DNA of 64,000 bases from Hahella chejuensis KCTC 2396 (GTDB taxonomy: Bacteria > Pseudomonadota > Gammaproteobacteria > Pseudomonadales > Oleiphilaceae), in contig NC_007645.1 in the NCBI RefSeq assembly GCF_000012985.1, forward strand, positions 2,262,501 through 2,326,500, in the 5' to 3' direction. Under the pieces are notes generated by a model. It was not told where the DNA came from and made no database searches. It was given only the letters and a program-made list of their open reading frames with translations. Below are positions 58,297 to 64,000 of the stretch, piece after piece (position 1 is the stretch's first letter; each line of letters starts with the position of its first letter). The position numbers were made by a program, and so were the translations under genes.

Positions 58297-59433
58297 ATGG
58301 ACCTTATACCCCAAGGAACGTGGAGAACTCTGTTGTGTCTGCTGCCTGCGTTGGGCCATCCTGTCGCCCATAGTGAGCTGAAGCCGATGGCGGACCAGGA
58401 AATGGGCGAAATTTCCGCCCAATCCGCATTGGAGTTTTCCGCAACGGACATCAACTACAACTTGAGTCAGTTGACCGGCGTCGAGTTCATCAAGAATCCC
58501 GGTATTGGATTTACCCGGGTGGAACAGCGCACTCAAACTGAGTCTGTGGATGCTACGGTGTACCGGCTTCAGCTGAACGGTTCAGGTGAACTGCACGCCT
58601 TCGCAGAAGAGCTGACCCTCGGCGACTATGGCGGCGCCAATAACTCCATTTATAAAGACGAAAACGGTCAGGGCGTGCCCGATGTGGCGTTGAGGAACTT
58701 CGGTTTCGGCAAATCGGCGCAAGAGCCCTTTGTGTTTGAAGACCCTTATCTGGAGATCCAGAAGCAGCATCATGCCGACGGGACGGACACTATTCGCGGC
58801 ATTCGCTTTGGCTTCGGCAGAGTCGATGGTTCGACGCCGGTGACTATCGATTCCATCTCCGGTTACATCCCGGCATTGAGCATCATGGCGGATCTGGGGG
58901 GGCTGGTGCGCTCACAGATCTATGGCAGCGGCACCAAAGACACCTTCGTCAACATTATCGGATACATGCCGGATGGCTCCGGCAACTATCCGCAGACGCC
59001 GGCGCCCGGCGAGTGGGTGTGTAATGGCGGCATGTGCGGTTTTACTCCGGACAATGTCGGCCTGACTGGTAACGCGGGGATTGGTTATAGCTATGGCGGG
59101 AAGGAGTTGAACCTTTCGAATGTGACCAGCCTCGACTATCACAACGTTAAAAACTTCTATATTTCCTTTGTGCAGGGCGCGGGTAATCTGATGTCGAATC
59201 AGAACGGTTCGATTAACGGAGCCATGTGGTCACAGCATCTTGAAGGGATTATTCCTGATTCCCGGCCGGATTTGCCCGGGTGGAACTTTGGCATTCCCTT
59301 CAACGACCCCAATAATCCGACAGACGGATATCTGGAGGCCCACACTGATGTTGGGCCGACGTTGCAGCAGATCTTTTTCGGCGTTGGAGATGACAATCCC
59401 CGCATGGGATATCAGAACAATAAGTTGTTTTAA
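58297..59433 (+). CDS. Secreted protein of a DUF6160-like family, member 1
   Basis: A 378-residue exported protein. The hydrophobic leader (TWRTLLCLLPALGHPVAHSE) precedes the block MADQEMGEISAQSALEFSAT, which recurs in the next two proteins (M/L-x-D/E-x-E-L/M-x-x-V/I-x-x-x-S). The body is rich in Gly, Asn, Asp and beta-strand-like alternation, as in outer-membrane or extracellular beta proteins; CNGGMC is a possible disulfide. GGAG precedes the ATG. The name DUF6160 is recalled from memory. Function unknown. Confidence 0.65.
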   Translation: MDLIPQGTWRTLLCLLPALGHPVAHSELKPMADQEMGEISAQSALEFSATDINYNLSQLTGVEFIKNPGIGFTRVEQRTQTESVDATVYRLQLNGSGELHAFAEELTLGDYGGANNSIYKDENGQGVPDVALRNFGFGKSAQEPFVFEDPYLEIQKQHHADGTDTIRGIRFGFGRVDGSTPVTIDSISGYIPALSIMADLGGLVRSQIYGSGTKDTFVNIIGYMPDGSGNYPQTPAPGEWVCNGGMCGFTPDNVGLTGNAGIGYSYGGKELNLSNVTSLDYHNVKNFYISFVQGAGNLMSNQNGSINGAMWSQHLEGIIPDSRPDLPGWNFGIPFNDPNNPTDGYLEAHTDVGPTLQQIFFGVGDDNPRMGYQNNKLF

Positions 59434-59463
59434 AACAGCGATGAACTGTATCGGGAGGGAACC

Positions 59464-60444
59464 ATGAAACATCCGCAACCTGTGCTGGCGCTCTGTTGTC
59501 TGACGCTCAGCGCCGCCGCCATGGCGATGGAGGCGATGACGGATGAGGAGCTGGGGCAAGTGGATGGCCGCAGCGGGTTCAGCTTTGCTTTCGATAACGT
59601 CAGGTTTAAAGGGATGGCGATAGACGGCGCGGAAGCGGGCAGCATCAATATCATTGCTGCGGATGGCTCCAGTTTGGGGTTGAAAGAGTTTCAGCTGTCC
59701 GCTGACGCGATCGGCACATTTGAATCGCCGTTGACCTTCAGTCTGGTGGAAATGGACGGCTCACTGGTGAATAACTCGAGCTCCGGCCTTCCCATGTTGC
59801 GCATAGGTCTGCCTGGAATGGAAGGCTGGCGCAATCTGGACGTGCGTTTCAATGAAGAGTTCGGCAACCCGGATGTTCCTAATCCCGATAACCCCAATAT
59901 CCGCGCAGGCGGAACGCCATCGGAACACACCATGCTGGGAAGCGTGTCGATGAATGATATTTCCATTCTTGGCGGCGTTGCGTATAGCGGCATTCCCGAG
60001 GGCTATAAGATCGAAAGCGTCCGGGTTGATGACGGCAGCAGTGGCGCGGATTCGCGTCAGGGAATGTTGCTCAATGTGGACATCAATGAACTTTTGATTC
60101 CCGAGTGGCTGGTCGAATCTCAGGTAGGCGATGGCGTATTGAACCCCGCTACGGACTTTATTCTCTACAATTTCAGGCTGGAAAATCTGCACCTGCAGTC
60201 CGCCACGTTTGAAGCTGCGCCCAACGGCTTGCGCTTCGCTTATTCCGACCCACAGCCCTTTACGGAAGACGGCGGCATTATCCCTTCAGGAGGCGGGCTG
60301 CCGGATACGCAACACCCGGATTATGACCCCAACTTTCCCAAAATTGATTTGACGTTTCAGGCGCAGATGACGCAATCGAAATTGAATGAATCCCGCATTC
60401 ATGGCGTCACCTTGGATCATCTTATATTCAACGTGCGTAACTGA
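59464..60444 (+). CDS. Secreted protein of a DUF6160-like family, member 2
   Basis: A 326-residue protein with a signal peptide (LALCCLTLSAAAMAME) followed at once by MTDEELGQVDGRSGFSFAFD, the shared N-terminal block of the trio. The rest alternates short hydrophobic and polar stretches like a secreted beta-rich domain; DNPNIRAGGTPSEHTMLGSV and DLTFQAQMTQSKLNESRI stand out. RBS GAGGGAACC. It starts 30 bp after member 1 and 12 bp before member 3. Paralogous to both, with low overall identity. Confidence 0.68.
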   Translation: MKHPQPVLALCCLTLSAAAMAMEAMTDEELGQVDGRSGFSFAFDNVRFKGMAIDGAEAGSINIIAADGSSLGLKEFQLSADAIGTFESPLTFSLVEMDGSLVNNSSSGLPMLRIGLPGMEGWRNLDVRFNEEFGNPDVPNPDNPNIRAGGTPSEHTMLGSVSMNDISILGGVAYSGIPEGYKIESVRVDDGSSGADSRQGMLLNVDINELLIPEWLVESQVGDGVLNPATDFILYNFRLENLHLQSATFEAAPNGLRFAYSDPQPFTEDGGIIPSGGGLPDTQHPDYDPNFPKIDLTFQAQMTQSKLNESRIHGVTLDHLIFNVRN

Positions 60445-60456
60445 GGGAAGGAGCGG

Positions 60457-60999
60457 ATGAAAGGCGCAATAATTAGAAGTCCTTGGGGGCGCATACTATT
60501 GGCGGGCATGGCGATGTCTTTCTCTGGTGCGGTCGCGTCGGAAATGCGCGGTCTGGAAGAAGGGGAGCTGTCGCAAGTATCAGCGCAAAGCGGCTTGATC
60601 ATTGAAATACCCCGGGTGCGCATCAACGCCCATGACGGCGGTCTGGACGACCCCGACACACCGCAGGATGAAAGCGACGGCCGCCGCACCCGAGGATTTC
60701 GCTACAACTACATCACCACTGAGCATGACGGCGGCGCCCAGACCTACTATTTCACTGACGAAATCTCCATCGCCATGGATATTGAAGGCCCTCTGAAACT
60801 GGATGTGGACGATGGCGGCCACATGGTTCTGCAATTGCCTGAGCGGGTCAATTTCGTCGGCGACGGGTACAGCATGAAGGGCATTTATCTCAACAATACT
60901 GGCGACCCGGCCAGCGGCGGCAAACTGCTCAACGAGATCAACATTCAGGGTAACTTTGAGACCGGCGGCCAGGTATTTGTGTGGGGTTATGACCCCTAG
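60457..60999 (+). CDS. Secreted protein of a DUF6160-like family, member 3
   Basis: A 180-residue member. Signal peptide (ILLAGMAMSFSGAVAS) and block LEEGELSQVSAQSGLIIEIP match the other two. RBS AAGGAG. It is shorter than its neighbours and ends GGQVFVWGYDP with TAG in a CTAG palindrome, shared with the stop of the macro-domain remnant on the other strand. Its last ~24 codons fall in the 116-bp direct repeat that recurs at 62730, so the 3' end was caught in the duplication. Confidence 0.7.
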   Translation: MKGAIIRSPWGRILLAGMAMSFSGAVASEMRGLEEGELSQVSAQSGLIIEIPRVRINAHDGGLDDPDTPQDESDGRRTRGFRYNYITTEHDGGAQTYYFTDEISIAMDIEGPLKLDVDDGGHMVLQLPERVNFVGDGYSMKGIYLNNTGDPASGGKLLNEINIQGNFETGGQVFVWGYDP

Positions 61000-61043
61000 G
61001 CGGAGGCTCCGTTCCATTTAACCAGAGTGTGGTCTTCGCCTTG
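60928..61043 (+). repeat. 116-bp direct repeat, copy A
   Basis: Bases 60928-61043 are identical to 62730-62845 in the same orientation (offset 1802). The copy covers the end of member 3 and the end of the macro-domain remnant. Weaker similarity continues on both sides: on the left to about 60904, on the right through the decayed pseudogene. Confidence 0.95.
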
Positions 61044-61235
61044 TAGCTCCTCTTTACTAGCTTGTCCCAGGCGTTTTTTCCATTTCAAGATCCGCCGTGC
61101 AAGCATCCAGAAACCTATTTCTGATTGTCAGAGCGCTCCCACGTCCCTTCTGACACTGACAATTGCAGCATGATTATTGGCATGAAAGTGACCGGCTTGC
61201 GCTAACGCCTGTAAGTCGCCTTCTACTATCTTCGT
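60996..61235 (-). pseudogene. Remnant of a macro-domain gene (internal deletion, start lost)
   Basis: Minus-strand sequence matches the intact macro gene at 62798-63262 at both ends: the 3' end exactly (116-bp repeat), then after AGCTCCTC a deletion of about 225 bp, then a diverged match through GACACTGACAATTGCAGC, GTGACCGGCTTGCGC and TCGCCTTCTA. At the start codon, CAT of the intact gene reads CGT here (ATG to ACG). Frame is not maintained. It is clearly decayed, while its 3' end stays identical. Confidence 0.88.
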
Positions 61236-61481
61236 ATTTTGTGAAAGCACGCTGGAATGATTGATTCTGTAGAATTCTCACTAGAACTAAAATTAGTATT
61301 TTTAGAAAATTTTGTTTTTTGTGTACAATGCTTTGATGTCTTTTCATTAAATAGTTTCTTATTGATGATCCCCCCTTTTAGGGAGGTATGTATTATGAAT
61401 ACTAAATACCGATGAGAAATAAAAAATATTATTTTTTTTGAATGTTTTTTGTACGTCGGCTACACGGAAGAGTGTATAAGA
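61236..61481. other. AT-rich region upstream of the secreted-protein gene
   Basis: About 245 bp, very AT-rich from 61260 to 61480 with long T- and A-runs. It probably holds the promoter for the gene at 61482. The CCCCCCTTTTAGGGAGG stretch near 61371 is a small imperfect dyad. Nothing else recognised. Confidence 0.4.
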
Positions 61482-62624
61482 ATGAAGATGATAGTGTTTG
61501 TTTTTTTACTGGTAGGGGGCTCGCAATACGCTCACTCTGAATGCTCTAACTACAAAGAAAAAAGATGCATAAAACTGTGTAATGATACTTATGAAACGGT
61601 TTATTGGGCAAAGGAGTATGATCATGTGGGGCCGGGGGAGAAGAAAATAGGAGTGTCTACTGGGTGGGAGGCGCTTCAACCTATGAGCTGTTATAACGAT
61701 ATTCCCATTGTTGATTTTTCTTGGCAAGGAGGGACTTTGCCAGGAAATAGGTTCATCTTCATGACAAAGGACAGAAAATGGGAGTGGTTTGAAGGAGATG
61801 GACGAGGATATGTGTGTGCTTGGCTTAGAAGTACCACTGAATTTAACCTGACCCATGAGCAGCATAGAGATAACTCACCTTATTATCCTGAGTGTAACCA
61901 AGTCGATGGTTATAAGGCTGTGCCAGGATACACAATTAACGCCGGCGGCATTTTTCGAGTGAGAGAGAGTAATGCTTCCAAAAAGCCGTCTCTAGAGAAA
62001 ATACTTGACGGTGTTCGGGAGTATTATGTAGGCATCGGAAAAAAATATAGAAAAGAAGGTAGGAAATATGCCGAAGTTAGCAAGCTTGGCTATGATAAAT
62101 ACTATAATGTTGCGAAGGATTATAAGGAAGCTATGGATGCTATAGATATCGTCGCTAGAGCAGATAGACCTCTTAGGAAAATAGAAGGTGTGATAGAGGG
62201 GTATTATGGATATGCAGGCGAATCTGTTGATGTAAGAATAAAATTTGTCACACATAAAGTGGAAAGTTATATAAATGAAAAAATAAGAATACCGTCGGAG
62301 TATCTAGAGTCTACAATAGCAGGTCCTTCAGAAATTGATGGTGAAATAGCAACAAGGTCTTTTCTGCTCATTAGTATGGGAGGTCATAATGTTGCGACGC
62401 CTGATCCACTCGAAAAGCTGGTAGGCCTTCAAGAGCAACCTGATGGAGTATCTGTTTATTTACTTACCTCAGGAGGTTTCATTACGCTGGAAAATCTTGA
62501 AAAAGCTGTTAACGAGCTTTTATGTGAGAATCATAAGGACCGTGATTTACTTGCATTTAAGAGAAACTTGACCAGCGCCGGTTTGGTCGATTTTAGTAAA
62601 GATTACTCGTGTCGTTCAAGCTAG
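61482..62624 (+). CDS. Low-GC secreted protein of unknown function
   Basis: A 380-residue exported protein with signal peptide MKMIVFVFLLVGGSQYAHS and mature start ECSNYKEKRC. Seven or more cysteines, most in the first 150 residues (CSNYKEKRCIKLCND, MSCYND, YVCAWLR, YPEC), suggest disulfide-bonded structure. ATG 61482 is chosen because it starts the signal peptide; an in-frame start at 61449 would add an unlikely N-terminal tail. Codon use is far AT-richer than neighbours, and the gene sits inside the 1802-bp repeat-flanked unit, so recent acquisition is likely. No family recognised. Confidence 0.72.
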   Translation: MKMIVFVFLLVGGSQYAHSECSNYKEKRCIKLCNDTYETVYWAKEYDHVGPGEKKIGVSTGWEALQPMSCYNDIPIVDFSWQGGTLPGNRFIFMTKDRKWEWFEGDGRGYVCAWLRSTTEFNLTHEQHRDNSPYYPECNQVDGYKAVPGYTINAGGIFRVRESNASKKPSLEKILDGVREYYVGIGKKYRKEGRKYAEVSKLGYDKYYNVAKDYKEAMDAIDIVARADRPLRKIEGVIEGYYGYAGESVDVRIKFVTHKVESYINEKIRIPSEYLESTIAGPSEIDGEIATRSFLLISMGGHNVATPDPLEKLVGLQEQPDGVSVYLLTSGGFITLENLEKAVNELLCENHKDRDLLAFKRNLTSAGLVDFSKDYSCRSS

Positions 62625-62729
62625 ATGAAAGAAATAGGTTAACTGTAAATATGAATTGCGCCTTGGCGATGTCTGCAGCACGAAAGGCATTTTTCTCAAA
62701 TGCCAGACCTGGCCAACGGCGGAAAATTA

Positions 62730-62845
62730 CTCAACGAGATCAACATTCAGGGTAACTTTGAGACCGGCGGCCAGGTATTTGTGTGGGGTTATGACCCCTA
62801 GGCGGAGGCTCCGTTCCATTTAACCAGAGTGTGGTCTTCGCCTTG
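62730..62845 (+). repeat. 116-bp direct repeat, copy B
   Basis: Identical to 60928-61043. On its left, 62703-62729 is a diverged piece of the end of member 3 (ACCTGGCCAACGGCGGAAAA against ACCCGGCCAGCGGCGGCAAA), so a 3' fragment of that gene lies here without its body. On its right it runs into the intact macro-domain gene. Confidence 0.95.
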
Positions 62846-63262
62846 CAGCTCCTCGCCGATAATGGCGGCTATCCGCTCCCAGTTCCCACCCGCCAGGCCC
62901 GCGCCAATCAATGGATAGCCGATGCGTTTCCCGGAGAAGTCAGTCTTGATCTTTCTCATGACAGACCGAATCGCCTCATAGTCCGCCAGATCGCCCTCGC
63001 CACGCCAGTGGAACTGGGTATAGGCGTTCACAACGGTGAAAGACGCGTCATTGCTGGTGATCTCGGCGTAGGAGTAAGTCCCCAGCTTTTCTTGAGCGCC
63101 TTTCTTCGTTTTTAAATCCGCCTTGTAAGCATCAGGAAACGTATTCTTGATCGACAGAGCAATTCCCCGTCCCATTCGACACTGACAATTGCAGCCATGG
63201 ATAATGACATCAAAGTGACCGGCTTGCGCCAGCGCCAGTAAATCGCCTTCTATTGTTTTCAT
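62798..63262 (-). CDS. Macro-domain (ADP-ribose-binding) protein
   Basis: A 154-residue single macro domain. The ADP-ribose-binding loop is IIHGCNCQCRMGRGIALSIK near residue 20-38, and the second loop is GYPLIGAGLAGGNWERIAAI near 118. Members bind or hydrolyse ADP-ribose derivatives such as ADP-ribose-1''-phosphate or remove ADP-ribose from proteins. It starts 93 bp from the divergent gene at 63356. Its stop TAG is part of the CTAG shared with the fragment of member 3. A decayed second copy lies at 60996-61235. Confidence 0.9.
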   Translation of the reverse strand: MKTIEGDLLALAQAGHFDVIIHGCNCQCRMGRGIALSIKNTFPDAYKADLKTKKGAQEKLGTYSYAEITSNDASFTVVNAYTQFHWRGEGDLADYEAIRSVMRKIKTDFSGKRIGYPLIGAGLAGGNWERIAAIIGEELQGEDHTLVKWNGASA

Positions 63263-63355
63263 GTGGCCTCAAATTAAAAAATTTCGGGTTTCGATAGAGT
63301 CAGCATTTAATTTGGTTATGCTCAATTAGAACAAATATTACGTGGGTGAAGCGAC

Positions 63356-63805
63356 ATGAGCGGAATGGTTTCCCGATTCAGTATCGTCGGCTTTGTCTAC
63401 GTTGAAATGACGGTGGGACTCAAGGTCCAAAAAGGAGAGGGCGGAGATCTGGAGCGTGCGGAAAGGGAAAATGACAGGAAGTTGGCCGTGCTGCAGCAAC
63501 AGGTCGATCATCTAGCTGACGTGCTTCATGACGCCATCCTGACAGCGCACGCAGAGTCTCAGTTTGAGCCCATTGCGGCGCAATATCGACTGTACCAGCC
63601 GGGTATGACGGGGTTTACGCAGTTCCCGACGCGCCGCTTCTACGATGAAACTCAACCAGGCGATGACGGTTACCTCCTGCTCCATGAAAACCCTGCCGTG
63701 GCGCTACGTTTTCACGCATTTCCTGGGCGGGAGGAGACGAAGGCGGTGCAGGATTTGATTGCCAGGCTCGTTGTTGAGGCGTCGGGAGAAGGTTCTCTTT
63801 TATAG
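63356..63805 (+). CDS. Hypothetical protein (149 aa)
   Basis: A 149-residue soluble-looking protein. Residues ~25-70 are highly charged and helical (GDLERAERENDRKLAVLQQQ), likely a short coiled coil; the C-terminal half contains GFTQFPTRRFYDETQPGDDG and a short helical end. No signal peptide, membrane segment or known motif recognised. It is divergent from the macro-domain gene and its stop overlaps the end of the next (minus-strand) gene by 6 bp. Function unknown. Confidence 0.6.
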   Translation: MSGMVSRFSIVGFVYVEMTVGLKVQKGEGGDLERAERENDRKLAVLQQQVDHLADVLHDAILTAHAESQFEPIAAQYRLYQPGMTGFTQFPTRRFYDETQPGDDGYLLLHENPAVALRFHAFPGREETKAVQDLIARLVVEASGEGSLL

Positions 63806-64000
63806 AGCCTTCATTATTTCCTTCAGGCGCACGGTCTGATGAAGCGGAGAATAATTCGACGTCATATACGGGCCGAAAGCGTCGTGTTTCATTTTTCGAT
63901 AATCAAGATCCCCGTTATTAACCAAGTCAAAGGTATGCGTGATCACGCCTTCCAGTGAGACTAACTCCACATTGCCCTGATCATCGTAGCGGGCGCTGAA
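63800..64000 (-). CDS. C-terminal 66 codons of a gene continuing beyond the window
   Basis: An open minus-strand frame runs from the window edge to TAA at 63800-63802 with no internal stop. The visible residues include ARYDDQGNVELVSLEGVITH, DYRKMKHDAFGPYM and SPLHQTVRLKEIMKAL at the end. The 5' part is outside the window, so neither the start nor the family can be named. Stop overlaps the convergent gene by 6 bp. Confidence 0.6.
   Translation of the reverse strand, partial: FSARYDDQGNVELVSLEGVITHTFDLVNNGDLDYRKMKHDAFGPYMTSNYSPLHQTVRLKEIMKAL

Overview
The window comes from the chromosome of a free-living gammaproteobacterium. Its gene set (cmoA/cmoB/cmoM, rsmC, ubiT/ubiU/ubiV, tamA/tamB, potABCD, asnS, an LpxH-type phosphatase, and a LexA-controlled imuA-imuB-dnaE2 cassette) and its codon use fit a marine Hahella-like member of the Oceanospirillales. 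That placement is an inference from gene content, not a database match. No insertion sequence, integrase, CRISPR array or tRNA gene was found.

Region by region: (1) 1-2.3 kb holds the 3' part of a 23S rRNA gene, a 5S gene and the rRNA terminator. (2) 2.4-7.7 kb is the SOS mutagenesis cassette imuA-imuB-dnaE2, read leftward from a promoter overlapped by a near-consensus LexA box. (3) 7.8-12.3 kb has two GNAT acetyltransferases around a large periplasmic M16 protease. (4) 12.4-17.1 kb is a complete polyamine importer (potA-B-C-D, overlapping genes) and a separate periplasmic binding protein. (5) 17.1-19.8 kb holds the oxygen-independent ubiquinone hydroxylation genes ubiU-ubiV and, divergently, ubiT, with a perfect FNR/Anr palindrome between them. 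(6) 19.8-24.8 kb has a LysE exporter and an RND efflux pair. (7) 25.2-30.8 kb is the tamA-tamB outer-membrane assembly pair. (8) 30.8-37.3 kb is mostly housekeeping: a 39-residue membrane protein behind FNR-like boxes, a chalcone-isomerase-like protein, a flavin reductase, rsmC, a pseudouridine synthase, a MiaA-like enzyme, a CopD-like membrane protein and cmoM.

(9) 37.3-47.7 kb is a visibly AT-richer surface-polysaccharide island: an ABC exporter (Wzm/Wzt type), a giant 1613-residue two-glycosyltransferase protein with a repeat-built coiled coil, a sugar epimerase and two more GT2 enzymes. It sits between cmoM and cmoB-cmoA, so the wobble-uridine modification genes flank it. (10) 47.9-57.1 kb holds cmoB-cmoA, asnS, a membrane-anchored response regulator, an LpxH-like phosphatase, msrA with an ATP-grasp partner, and a signal-less peptidoglycan peptidase next to a lipoprotein (possible effector/immunity pair). 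(11) 57.3-61.0 kb has a TetR regulator followed by three tandem paralogous secreted proteins. (12) 61.0-64.0 kb is accessory: a 116-bp exact direct repeat 1802 bp apart flanks a low-GC secreted-protein gene, with a decayed macro-domain pseudogene on one side and its intact counterpart on the other.

The least ordinary features are the duplicated-repeat unit at 60.9-63.3 kb, the giant glycosyltransferase, the tail-anchored receiver protein, the peptidase/lipoprotein pair and the short membrane protein under apparent anaerobic control. Operon logic is clear for SOS mutagenesis, polyamine import, anaerobic ubiquinone synthesis, Tam and polysaccharide export.
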